NCBI RefSeq assembly: GCF_009687845.1
Contig: NZ_BLAD01000073.1
Location: 1-64,000, forward strand
Direction of reading: 5' to 3'
Length of the DNA stretch: 64,000 nucleotides
Origin: Acrocarpospora corrugata
GTDB lineage: Bacteria; Actinomycetota; Actinomycetes; Streptosporangiales; Streptosporangiaceae
This document shows positions 51,960-60,836 of the stretch, piece after piece. Below the pieces are notes generated by a model. That model saw only the letters and a program-made list of their open reading frames with translations. It was not told the origin of the DNA and did no database searches. The position numbers and the translations under genes are program-made. The number at the start of each line of letters is the position of its first letter. Position 1 is the first letter of the stretch.

Positions 51960-52004
51960 GTTGCGTTGCGAAACTCGACCGTATCGATATTACTGGGGGA
52001 ACTC

Positions 52005-53582
52005 GTGGAACCTGACCTAGGTCACCCACGCCGGTGGCAGATCCTCGGCGTGATGGTGTTCAGTCTGCTCGCGGTGGTGCTCGACAACACCATCCTGAAC
52101 GTGGCGATCAAGACGATCGCCGATCCGGTCCACGGGCTGGGCGCCACCCAGGGCGAGCTGGAGTGGGCGATGAACTCCTACACCCTCGTCTTCGCCGGCC
52201 TGCTGTTCACCTTCGGCGTGCTCGGCGACCGGTTCGGCCGCAAGCGCATGCTCCTCATCGGCATGGTCCTGTTCGGGCTCGCCTCGCTGGCCAGCGCGTA
52301 CTCCCAAGACCCGATGCAGCTCATCATCGCCAGATCGCTGATGGGCATCGGCGGCGCCGCGATCATGCCCGCCACCCTGGCGATCATCTCCAACGTCTTC
52401 CCGATCAACGAGCGCGGCAAGGCGATCGGCATCTGGGCGGCCGGCGTCGGCATCGCCGTCGCGATCGGCCCGATCACCGGCGGCCTGCTCCTTGAGCACT
52501 TCTGGTGGGGCTCGGTCTTCCTGATCAACGTCCCGATCGTGCTGCTCGCGATCGTCCTGATCGGCACGCTGGTGCCGGACTCCAAGGACCCGAACAAGAC
52601 CGCGCTCGACCCGATCGGCGTACTGCTGTCCATCGCGGGCCTGGTCAGCCTGGTCTACGGCATCGTCAGGATCACCGAACTGGGCACCGCCGCCGACGCC
52701 ACCGTCATCGTGCCGTCCCTGATCGGCCTGGCCATCCTGGCGGCCTTCGTCTGGTACGAGAGCAGGACCGACCACCCCGCCTTCGACGTGCGCGAGTTCC
52801 GCAACGCCGGCTTCAGCACCGCGATCGCCAGCGTCGGCCTGGTGTTCTTCTCGGCCATGGGCGTGATGTTCTTCATGGCGTTCTACTGGCAGATCGTGCG
52901 CGGCTTCTCCCCGCTGCAGTCCGGCGCGCTGGTGCTGCCGTTCGCGGTGGCGCAGCTGGCGTTCTCGCCGCAGAGCGCCCGCGCGGTGCAGCGGTTCGGG
53001 GCCAGGGCGGTCAGCACCGCCGCGATGCTGATGATCGCGGCCGCGCTGGCCTGCTACGCGTTCATCTCGGCGGACACCCCGCTGTGGATCCTGCTGGTGC
53101 TCGCGTTCGTGCAGGGCGCGGCGATGGCCAGCGTCATGCCCACCGCGACCACCTCGATCATGAACGCGCTGCCCAGAGAGAAGGCCGGAGTCGGCTCCTC
53201 GATGAGCAACGTGGTCCGCCAGGTCGGCGGCACGCTGGGCATCGCCGTGCTGGGCGCGGCGCTCTCGGCCAGCTACCGGGGCGCGATGGAGGACAAGGTC
53301 GCCGGCCTGCCGCCGGAGGCCGCGCACGCGGTGACCGAGTCGATCGCGGGGGCCGCCGCGGTCACCGAGCGGATGGGCGCGCAGGGCGCCGCCCTGATGT
53401 CCGTGGCCAACGACGCGTTCGTGGTCGGCATCCGCTGGGCCGCCGTGGGTTCGGCCGCCGTCGCGCTGCTCGGCGCGTTCGTGGTGGGGCGCTGGATGCC
53501 GGCCAAGGGCGCCGAGCGCGCGCCGGTGCGCGCCACCCCCGTGGCCGACGAAGGCGCAGAGAAGGAATCGGCGGTAGTTTGA
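52005..53582 (+). CDS. DHA2-family MFS drug exporter (EmrB/QacA type)
   Basis: 525 aa; GTG 52005 with TGGGGGAA before, preferred over the upstream ATG 51966 because the N-terminus then begins just before the first helix. 14 helices; motif C region and signature DNTILNVAIKTI, GVLGDRFGRKRMLLIGMVLF, SLMGIGGAAIMPATLAIISN. Proton-driven multidrug efflux. Followed after 30 bp by its TetR repressor gene. Confidence 0.95.
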   Translation: MEPDLGHPRRWQILGVMVFSLLAVVLDNTILNVAIKTIADPVHGLGATQGELEWAMNSYTLVFAGLLFTFGVLGDRFGRKRMLLIGMVLFGLASLASAYSQDPMQLIIARSLMGIGGAAIMPATLAIISNVFPINERGKAIGIWAAGVGIAVAIGPITGGLLLEHFWWGSVFLINVPIVLLAIVLIGTLVPDSKDPNKTALDPIGVLLSIAGLVSLVYGIVRITELGTAADATVIVPSLIGLAILAAFVWYESRTDHPAFDVREFRNAGFSTAIASVGLVFFSAMGVMFFMAFYWQIVRGFSPLQSGALVLPFAVAQLAFSPQSARAVQRFGARAVSTAAMLMIAAALACYAFISADTPLWILLVLAFVQGAAMASVMPTATTSIMNALPREKAGVGSSMSNVVRQVGGTLGIAVLGAALSASYRGAMEDKVAGLPPEAAHAVTESIAGAAAVTERMGAQGAALMSVANDAFVVGIRWAAVGSAAVALLGAFVVGRWMPAKGAERAPVRATPVADEGAEKESAVV

Positions 53583-53612
53583 CGTTCAACCTGACACGAG
53601 AGGAGGCTCCGG

Positions 53613-54227
53613 ATGACCGTGATGGGCACCGCCAGACCCGCGGGGCGTCCCCGGAGTGAGCGGGCCGAGAAGGCGATCGTGGACGCCACCCTGGATCTGA
53701 TCGGCGAGGGCACCTCGGTGTCCGAGCTGTCGATCGAGTCGGTGGCGGCCCGCGCCGGAGTCGGCAAGACCACGATCTACCGGCGCTGGGCCAACAAGGA
53801 GGAGCTGGTCGGCGACGCGCTGGCCACCCTCAAGGCCCCGCTGCCGGAGATCGAGGGCCGGACGGTGCGCGAGGATCTGATCGCCTACCTGGACGTGATG
53901 CGGCAGGACTCGCTGACCGTGCGCACCCGCTGCATCATGAACATCGCGATGAGCGAACCGGAACGCCACCCGCGCCTGTACGAGCGCTTCCAGCGGACCG
54001 CCATCGAACCGCGCAGGGCGGCGATGCGGGCCGTGCTGGAACGCGGCGTCGCCACCGGGGAACTCCGCCCCGACCTGGACGTCGAGATGGCCATCGGGAT
54101 GCTGACCGGCACCATGCTCTGGTACACGAAGGGGGCCGCGCACGGCCTCCTCCCCGGCGGCGTCGTCCCGGCCGACCTCGCGCCCCGGATCGTGGACGAG
54201 GCCCTGCGCGGCTTCCGGCCCAGCTGA
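53613..54227 (+). CDS. TetR-family regulator
   Basis: 204 aa; ATG 53613 preceded by GAGAGGAGG. HTH: KAIVDATLDLIGEG, SIESVAARAGVGKTTIYRRW, ANKEELV. The C-terminal ligand domain is of the TetR_C_33-like type. It most likely represses the preceding exporter through the operator at 51935-51959. Stop abuts that of convergent nadE. Confidence 0.95.
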   Translation: MTVMGTARPAGRPRSERAEKAIVDATLDLIGEGTSVSELSIESVAARAGVGKTTIYRRWANKEELVGDALATLKAPLPEIEGRTVREDLIAYLDVMRQDSLTVRTRCIMNIAMSEPERHPRLYERFQRTAIEPRRAAMRAVLERGVATGELRPDLDVEMAIGMLTGTMLWYTKGAAHGLLPGGVVPADLAPRIVDEALRGFRPS

Positions 54228-55973
54228 TCAGCCTTCCCGCCACCGGTTGGTGATGGGCAGGCGCCGGTCCCGCCCGAAGTTCTTGGGGCTGATCTTCGGG
54301 CCGGGCGGGTACTGGCGGCGCTTGTACTCGGCCGTGTCCACCAGCCGGATCACCCGGGTGACCAGCTCGGGGTCGTGCCCGGCCGCGATCAGCTCGGCCC
54401 GGCCCCGATCCTGCTCCACGTAGTCGTCCAGGAGCCGGTCGAGCACCGCGTACTCCGGCAGCGAGTCGGTGTCCCGCTGACCGGGACGCAGTTCCGCGCT
54501 CGGCTCCTTGGTGATCGAGTTCTCCGGGATCGGCGGCGGCGTGGACTGCGTGTTGCGCCACCGGGACAGCTCCCAGACCAGGCTCTTCGGCACGTCCTTG
54601 ATCGGGGCGAAGCCGCCGGCGGAGTCGCCGTACAGGGTGGAGTAGCCGGTGGCCAGCTCGCTCTTGTTGCCGGTGGTGAGCACCAGGTGGCCGTGCTGGT
54701 TGGACAGCGACATCAGCAGCATGCCGCGCACCCGCGCCTGGAGGTTCTCGGCCGCCAGACCGGTCAGCTCGATCTCCTTCTCGAACGCGTTGACGATGTC
54801 GGCGATCGGCGCCACCCGGGACCGCAGCCCCTGGCGGCGGACCAGCTCCTCGGCGTCCCCGACGGAGTGGTCGGAGGAGTAGCGCGACGGCATCAGCACC
54901 ACGTGCACCCGGTCGGGGCCGATCGCGTCCGCCGCGATGGTGGCGGTCAGCGCCGAGTCGATCCCGCCGGACAGGCCGAGGATGACCGACTGGAACCCGT
55001 TCTTGGCCACGTAGTCGCGCACGCCCAGCACCAGCGCCTGGTACACCTCGGCCGTGTCGTCCAGCCGCTCGGCGACCACCGGCGGCTCGGCCGGGTAGGC
55101 GGCCAGCGGCTCCGCCGACAGCACCACCCGCTCGACCGTGATCGTGGTCCCGTCCAGGGCGTCCACCGGGAACTCGCCGGGCTCGCCGGAGCCCAGCGGC
55201 AGCTCCAGATTGGTGATCAGCAGCTCCTCGGTGAACTGCCCGGCCCTGGCCACCAGCTCCCCGTCCACCGACACCACCAGCGAGTCCCCGTCGAAGATCA
55301 GCTCGTCCTGCCCGCCGACCTGGTTGGCGTAGGCGAGCGCGCACCCGGCCTCCCCGGCCCGCCGCGCGCACAGCGCGAACCGCACGTCGTCCTTGTCCAT
55401 CTCGTACGGCGAGGCGTTCGGCACCACCAGCAGCCCCGCCCCCGCCGCCCGCGCCGCCGAGACCGGCCCGCCCTCCTGCCACAGGTCCTCGCAGATGGCC
55501 ACGGCCACGTCCACCCCGTGCAGCCGGAAGACGGGCAGCCGGTCACCGCGGACGAAGTAGCGGTACTCATCGAAGACGCCGTAGTTGGGCAGATGATGCT
55601 TGGCCGTCCTGGCCACCACCCGCCCCTGGTACAGCACGGCGGCGGCGTCCAGCGGCGCGCCCTTCGGCTGCCCGATCCGGTGGGTCCGGTTGGCCCGGTC
55701 GACGTATCCGACCACGACCGGCAGGTCGCCGAGGCCTTCGGCGGCGAGGCGGGCGGCGGCCGCGTCCAGGCCGGCGATGGAGGCGTCCACGAACGAGGTG
55801 CGCAGCACCAGGTCCTCCACCGGATACCCGGTGAGGAACATCTCGGTGAACACCACCAGGTGCGCGCCGCCGTCGGCGGCGCGGCGGGTCCACGCGATCA
55901 GCTTGTCGGCGTTTCCGGCGAGGTCGCCGACGACGGGGTTGGTCTGGGCGAGGGCGATGCGGAGTTGGGCCAC
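54228..55973 (-). CDS. nadE: Glutamine-dependent NAD+ synthetase
   Basis: 581 aa; converts deamido-NAD to NAD with glutamine as nitrogen source. N-terminal nitrilase domain (residues ~1-270): Glu in VVFTEMFLTGYP, Lys in AKHHLPNYGVFDE and Cys in VAICEDLWQEGGP. C-terminal synthetase domain: SGGIDSALTATIAAD (P loop), RYSSDHSVGDAEEL, GNKSELATGYSTLYGD and the C-terminal RRQYPPGPKISPKNFGRDRR. Standard length. 51 bp after the SARP-regulator gene's end region. Confidence 0.97.
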   Translation of the reverse strand: MAQLRIALAQTNPVVGDLAGNADKLIAWTRRAADGGAHLVVFTEMFLTGYPVEDLVLRTSFVDASIAGLDAAAARLAAEGLGDLPVVVGYVDRANRTHRIGQPKGAPLDAAAVLYQGRVVARTAKHHLPNYGVFDEYRYFVRGDRLPVFRLHGVDVAVAICEDLWQEGGPVSAARAAGAGLLVVPNASPYEMDKDDVRFALCARRAGEAGCALAYANQVGGQDELIFDGDSLVVSVDGELVARAGQFTEELLITNLELPLGSGEPGEFPVDALDGTTITVERVVLSAEPLAAYPAEPPVVAERLDDTAEVYQALVLGVRDYVAKNGFQSVILGLSGGIDSALTATIAADAIGPDRVHVVLMPSRYSSDHSVGDAEELVRRQGLRSRVAPIADIVNAFEKEIELTGLAAENLQARVRGMLLMSLSNQHGHLVLTTGNKSELATGYSTLYGDSAGGFAPIKDVPKSLVWELSRWRNTQSTPPPIPENSITKEPSAELRPGQRDTDSLPEYAVLDRLLDDYVEQDRGRAELIAAGHDPELVTRVIRLVDTAEYKRRQYPPGPKISPKNFGRDRRLPITNRWREG

Positions 55974-56023
55974 GTCACCAAGGGTACGGCCCGCCGATTG
56001 TTGTCGTCAACTTGACGATAAGC

Positions 56024-57472
56024 TCACGATCCGGGGCTGACCAGACCCGATTCGTAGGCGAGCACCACCAGCTGGGCCCGGTCCAGCAGCTCCAGCCGCT
56101 TCAGCAGGCCGCTCACCTCGTCCGCGACCGCCTGCTCCGGCGCCGCCAGGGTGACCGCGATCTGCCGGTTGGTGAAGCCGCGCGCCACCAGCCGGACCAG
56201 GTCGATCTCCGGATCGGAGAGCCCGGCCGGCGCGGCCGGATCGTGGCGGCCGGCGAAGGCCGCGATCAGGTGCGTGGTCACCGCCGGGTCGATCAGCGCG
56301 TCGCCCGCCACGGCCGCCCGGATGGCCGCGATCAGCTGCTCCGGCGGCGAGGTCTTGAGCACGAACCCGCTCACCCCGGCGCGCAGCGCCGAGTACAGGT
56401 TGTCGTCGGTGCCGAACGTGGTCATCATGATCACCTTCGGCGGGTCCTCCGCGGCCAGGATCCGGCGGGCCGCCGCCAGCCCGTCCAGCCGGGGCATCTG
56501 GATGTCCATCAGCACCACGTCGGGCCGGGCCAGCCGGACGGCGGCGATGGCCTGCTCGCCGTTCTCCGCCTCGGCCACCAGCTCCAGGCCGGGCTCGCTG
56601 TCCAGCACCACCCGCAGGCCGGTGCGGACCAGGGCCTGGTCGTCGGCCACCACCACGCGCAGCGCCTGCGACCCGGTCCCCGGCGGGGCGGCCCGGAACG
56701 TGACCGTGGCGGCGGGGGAGACGTCCAGGTGCGCGGCCTGGGCGAGGATGTCCTGCTCCAGCCGCTGCAGCGTCGGCCCCAGATCCAGGCCCAGCTCCTC
56801 CCTGAGCACCTGCCTGGCCCGGCGGAGCGCGCCCAGCGCGTCGGCCTGCCGCCCGGCCCGGTAGAGCGCCACGGCGAGCAGCCGCCAGGCCTCCTCGCGG
56901 AGCGGGTAGCCGGAGGCGTGCGCCTCCAGGTCGGGGATGAGGGCGCCGGCCCGGCCGAGCCGGACGGCGGCGTCGGCGCGGCGTTCGACCGCGATCAGCC
57001 GCAGCTCGTCCAGGCGGAGCGACTCGGCCTGCGCCCACGGCAGGTCGGCGAATTCGGCCAGCGCCGGGCCACGCCACAGCGCCAGCGCGGTGTCCAGCCG
57101 CCGGCAGGTCTCCTCCAGGTCGTCGCCGTCCTGCTTGACCAGGTTCTCGAAGTGCCACGCGTCGACCCGGCCTGGGTCGGCGCGCAGCGCGTAGCCGGGC
57201 GGCGCGGAGACCAGGATCCCGGCCTCCTCGCGCGGCGCCCGGTCCGGCTCCAGCGCCCGGCGCAGCCGGGACACGTAGCCCTGGATCGTGGACAGCGCCT
57301 GGGCCGGGGGCTCGCCCGGCCAGAGTTCGTCGATGAGCGTGCTCACCGGAATGGCCCGGCCGCCCGCCACGAGCAGTCGGGCGAGCACGGCCTGCTGCCG
57401 CTGGCCGCCGAGATCGAGCACCTGTTCGGCTGAGACCGCTTGGAACGGGCCCAGCGCACGGAATATCACCAT
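56024..57472 (-). CDS. SARP-type regulator fused to a NarL response regulator
   Basis: 482 aa. Residues ~1-90 form an OmpR-like winged helix of the SARP type (VLARLLVAGGRAIPVSTLID, PAQALSTIQGYVSRLRRALE). Residues ~95-245 form a bacterial transcriptional activation domain (helical, EEAWRLLAVALYRAGRQADA, EELGLDLGPTLQRLEQDIL). Then a full receiver (about 265-380: VVVADDQALVRTGL, phospho-acceptor Asp in VVLMDIQMPRLDGL, Lys in FVLKTSPPEQL) and a C-terminal LuxR-like HTH with weakened consensus (LSDPEIDLVRLVARGFTNRQ). It would bind DNA through two domains. Follows its probable partner kinase by 46 bp on the same strand. Confidence 0.9.
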   Translation of the reverse strand: MVIFRALGPFQAVSAEQVLDLGGQRQQAVLARLLVAGGRAIPVSTLIDELWPGEPPAQALSTIQGYVSRLRRALEPDRAPREEAGILVSAPPGYALRADPGRVDAWHFENLVKQDGDDLEETCRRLDTALALWRGPALAEFADLPWAQAESLRLDELRLIAVERRADAAVRLGRAGALIPDLEAHASGYPLREEAWRLLAVALYRAGRQADALGALRRARQVLREELGLDLGPTLQRLEQDILAQAAHLDVSPAATVTFRAAPPGTGSQALRVVVADDQALVRTGLRVVLDSEPGLELVAEAENGEQAIAAVRLARPDVVLMDIQMPRLDGLAAARRILAAEDPPKVIMMTTFGTDDNLYSALRAGVSGFVLKTSPPEQLIAAIRAAVAGDALIDPAVTTHLIAAFAGRHDPAAPAGLSDPEIDLVRLVARGFTNRQIAVTLAAPEQAVADEVSGLLKRLELLDRAQLVVLAYESGLVSPGS

Positions 57473-57518
57473 CGCATGGGTAAGCGTAAAGCCTTCTGGT
57501 CGAAGACCTGGAACCTGT

Positions 57519-59531
57519 TCAGGCGGAGCGTGCCGCCTGCCCGGCGGCGGGCTCCGCCGGGGTGGCGCTGATCGGCAGGCGGGCTTCGACCAGGGTGCCG
57601 CCGGTGGCGGGCGCGGTGATCGCGCAGGTGCCGCCCAGCTCGGCGGCCCGCTCGCGCATGGACGCGGTGCCGACCCCGGCGCGGCGGTGCTCGGACAGGC
57701 CGACGCCGTCGTCCTCGACCCGCACGATGAGCTGCTCGCCCTCCCTGGCCAGCAGGAGAAGCACCCGGCCCGCCTGGGCGTGCCGCCGCACGTTGGTGAG
57801 CGCCTCCTGGACGATCCGGTACGCGGCGACCTCCACGGCGGCGGGCAACTCGCCCAGCTCGTCGGCGACCACCTCGACCTGGATCACCGGCGGCAGCGTC
57901 TCCTTGGTCAGCGAGGTCACCGCGCCGGTCAGGCCGAGGTCGTCGAGGGCGGGCGGGCGCAGGCCGTACACGAGGTCGCGGATGTCGCCGGAGACGGCGT
58001 CCATGCCGGTGCGCAGTTCCTGGAGCAGGCCGTCGGCGGTGGCGGGGGAGCGGCTGATGCTGATCCTGGCCATGTTGAGGGTCATCGCCATCGCGCCGAG
58101 TGTCTGGCCGAGCCCGTCGTGCAGGTCGCGGCGCAGGCGGCGGCGCTCCTCCTCCCGGGCCGCCAGGATGCGTTCCCGGGAACGTTGCAGGTCGGCGGCC
58201 ATCCGGGCGGCGTGCGCCACGTCGGCCACGTACGGCAGCAGGGTGGTGATGACCCGTTCGTCGTGGGCGGCGGCGAAGCGCCGGGAGCCTGGGCTGCCGA
58301 TGAGGAGCCGGCCGACCGGTTCCCCGTGCCAGACCAGGGCGATCTCGCGGGGGTCCTCGCCGATCGTGCCGCAGACGACCCGGACGCCGTCCCGCACTTC
58401 GACGGCGGTGCCGTCCACGGCCAGGCCGTCCCTGACCACCGTGGCGACCGCGCCGAGCGCCTGGGTGGGGTCGGCCTGCCGTACCTCCTGGGTGAGGCGG
58501 TCGGCCAGCAGGCGGGGGTCGCCGACCCTGCCGTAGAGCATGCGGTCGGAGGCGCGTTGCAGGAGTTTCCTGAGCGGCTGGAAGAACGCGCCCGCGAACA
58601 GGGCTGCGGCCAGGCCGGCGACCTGGTCGTAGCCGGAGACGAGCAGGCTGGACAGGGCGCCGACCCCGAAGTAGACGGCGCTGACCACCGCGACCAGGCC
58701 GGCCGCCACGAAGGTCCTGCTGATCACCGTGTCGATCCCGTACAGCCGGAAGCGGAGCACCGAGATCATGATCGCGACCGGGATCAGGCCGGTCCAGAGG
58801 GTTCCGGCCAGCCAGTAGTCGTCGCCGAGCAGCAGGAAGACCACGTAGATCGCGAAGGCGCTGAGCGGCCAGGCGATCTGCCGCCGGGTGGCCGGGTCGG
58901 CGCCGCGCAGCCGGGAGGCGAGCGCCAGCAGCGCGGCCACCACGCACAGCTGCATCAGCAGGTAGAAGGACGAGTAGAGCTGGAGGTGGATCGGGGCGAG
59001 CGCCTCGATCTTGAGCGGGTTGGGGAGCACCGCGGGGCGCCGGATCAGGCCGGGCTGCGGGTACGGGCGGACCACGACCAGGAACGCGAGCGTGGCGAAG
59101 ACGGCCACACTGATCGGGGGCAGCAGCCGCCACCGGGGCGAGGGCAGCCGCCCGTCGGGGGAGTAGAGCGGGACGAAGACCGCCAGCATGCCCCCGCCGA
59201 GGGCCCAGGCCACGACGGACAGGATGCGCAGCAGCCCGGCCGTGTCCAGGTCGCCGCCGGCCGCCGCCAGGAACATCAGGAAGGACAGCAGCACGCTCAC
59301 CCCGGACAGTACCCCGCCCACCCCGGCCAGCCACCCGACCAGCAGGCGCGGTCGCTGCGCGATCAGGAACGCGCCGACGATGGGGAAGGCGATCCCGGCC
59401 GCGTAGTCGGGGCTCATGGGCACGCTGGCCGACCACTCCGGCGGCAGCTGGAGCTGGATCAGGATCGCGGCGGGCACCGGGACCAGTCCCGCGACCGCGA
59501 TCCCCCAGGCCGCCAGCCGCGCGCGTTTCAT
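57519..59531 (-). CDS. NarL-family histidine kinase (paralogue A)
   Basis: 670 aa. About ten N-terminal helices with the recurring LRFRLYGIDTVISRTFVAAG motif, a GAF-like region (about 360-440, PTQALGAVATVVRDGLAVDG) and a HisKA_3 domain with LRRDLHDGLGQTLGAMAMTL. HATPase: AYRIVQEALTNVRRHAQA, DDGVGL, GTASMRERAAELGG. Closely related across its length to the kinase at 61885-63885. It precedes the SARP-receiver regulator in the same direction, its likely phosphate acceptor. Confidence 0.94.
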   Translation of the reverse strand: MKRARLAAWGIAVAGLVPVPAAILIQLQLPPEWSASVPMSPDYAAGIAFPIVGAFLIAQRPRLLVGWLAGVGGVLSGVSVLLSFLMFLAAAGGDLDTAGLLRILSVVAWALGGGMLAVFVPLYSPDGRLPSPRWRLLPPISVAVFATLAFLVVVRPYPQPGLIRRPAVLPNPLKIEALAPIHLQLYSSFYLLMQLCVVAALLALASRLRGADPATRRQIAWPLSAFAIYVVFLLLGDDYWLAGTLWTGLIPVAIMISVLRFRLYGIDTVISRTFVAAGLVAVVSAVYFGVGALSSLLVSGYDQVAGLAAALFAGAFFQPLRKLLQRASDRMLYGRVGDPRLLADRLTQEVRQADPTQALGAVATVVRDGLAVDGTAVEVRDGVRVVCGTIGEDPREIALVWHGEPVGRLLIGSPGSRRFAAAHDERVITTLLPYVADVAHAARMAADLQRSRERILAAREEERRRLRRDLHDGLGQTLGAMAMTLNMARISISRSPATADGLLQELRTGMDAVSGDIRDLVYGLRPPALDDLGLTGAVTSLTKETLPPVIQVEVVADELGELPAAVEVAAYRIVQEALTNVRRHAQAGRVLLLLAREGEQLIVRVEDDGVGLSEHRRAGVGTASMRERAAELGGTCAITAPATGGTLVEARLPISATPAEPAAGQAARSA

Positions 59532-59576
59532 CCCCGTGCTCCCCGATCATTCACATTGAGAGGGATTATGCCGGGA

Positions 59577-60776
59577 TTATGGTCCCACGACCAGCCGGGC
59601 CCTGCGGCGGATGGCGGGCGCCAGGGCCAGCTGCCCCAGCGCGGCGACCAGGCCGAGGGCGCCCACGCTCAGCCAGAGCACCGCCGGGCTGATCGCGAGC
59701 AGCCGGGTGCCCAGCAGCGGGGTGATCAGCGCGCCCACTGACCAGGAGAAACCGTACAGGCCGGAGTAACGGCCGCGCAGGTGCGGGGGTGACAGGGCGG
59801 CGACGATCGCGCCGCCCATCCCGGCGGTGAGGATCTCGCCGAGCGTCCAGACGGCGATCGTGAGCGAGAAGCCGAGGGCGGTGGAGGCGAATACGGTCAG
59901 GGCGAAACCCACGCCGACGATGACGAAGCCGGCCGCCAGCACGACACTGTGGTCCCGGCGCGCCAGCCAGTTGTTGGTCAGCGGCTGCACGAAGACGATC
60001 AGCAGGCCGTTGACGGCCATCGCCCAGCCGTACGCGCTGGTCCCGAGGCCGGCCATGGCCAGCGGGAGGGTGTAGAACGCCTGCAGGTAGACGCAGGTGT
60101 AGGCCAGGTTCACGGCCACGAAGGCGAGCATCAGCCGGTCGGCGAACACCTCGCGGAAGCCGCCGGAGCTGGCCGTGACGGCCGGCCGGGTCTCCGGGAT
60201 CGCCCGCCAGACCAGGATCCCGAACAGGACGCAGGTGATCGCGTTGATCCAGAACAGCCAGAGGAAGCCCGCCTCGGCCAGCCGCCCGCCGGTGATCATC
60301 GCGATCGAGAAGCCCAGGTTGAGGCCCCAGAACAGCAGGCCGAACGCGCGCGGCCGGTCCTCGGGCGAGACCAGGTCGGCGACCAGCGCCTGGGAGGCCG
60401 GGCGGTACGCGTCCACCACCACGCCCAGCACGAACATGCCCGCCACGATGCCCTGCACGCTGGTGCTGTAGCCGAGCGCGAGCATGGTCGCGGCGGAGGC
60501 GAACATGCCGCCGGTGAGCGTGCCCCGGCGGCCCACCCGGTCGGCCAGCCAGCCCGCGAGCGGCTGGGACAGCAGCGACCCCGCGCCGAAGACCGACAGG
60601 ACCAGCCCGGTCACGGCCAGCGACATGCCGCGCGACTGGGTCAGGTAGATGCCGAAGAACGGCTCGACCATGGTGCCCAGCCGGTTCACGATGGTGCCGC
60701 CGAACAGCACCCAGAACGGCCGGGGGAAGCCGCCGATCTTGGACTGGAGGAAGGAGGGGGGTGCGGTGATGGTCAC
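59577..60776 (-). CDS. MFS transporter
   Basis: 399 aa, about 12 helices with the loop 2-3 motif GWLADRVGRRGTLTGGMF. Exporter-like; substrate unknown. Divergent from the ArsR/DUF5937 regulator (58 bp between starts), with a perfect palindrome in between, which suggests it is the regulated target. Confidence 0.93.
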   Translation of the reverse strand: MTITAPPSFLQSKIGGFPRPFWVLFGGTIVNRLGTMVEPFFGIYLTQSRGMSLAVTGLVLSVFGAGSLLSQPLAGWLADRVGRRGTLTGGMFASAATMLALGYSTSVQGIVAGMFVLGVVVDAYRPASQALVADLVSPEDRPRAFGLLFWGLNLGFSIAMITGGRLAEAGFLWLFWINAITCVLFGILVWRAIPETRPAVTASSGGFREVFADRLMLAFVAVNLAYTCVYLQAFYTLPLAMAGLGTSAYGWAMAVNGLLIVFVQPLTNNWLARRDHSVVLAAGFVIVGVGFALTVFASTALGFSLTIAVWTLGEILTAGMGGAIVAALSPPHLRGRYSGLYGFSWSVGALITPLLGTRLLAISPAVLWLSVGALGLVAALGQLALAPAIRRRARLVVGP

Positions 60777-60812
60777 CCGCCCACCTTGGACAACGGCCCC
60801 GGTGGGGTGCGA

Positions 60813-60836
60813 ATCTTTTAGCGGAGGCTAAAAGAT
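60813..60836. promoter_or_regulatory. Perfect palindrome spanning ribosome site and start of the ArsR-type gene
   Basis: Arms ATCTTTTAGC (60813-60822) and GCTAAAAGAT (60827-60836) are fully complementary around GGAG. The GGAGG ribosome site is in the loop and the right arm runs into the ATG at 60835. It can be an ArsR operator between the divergent genes and, as RNA, a hairpin over the translation start. Confidence 0.8.
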
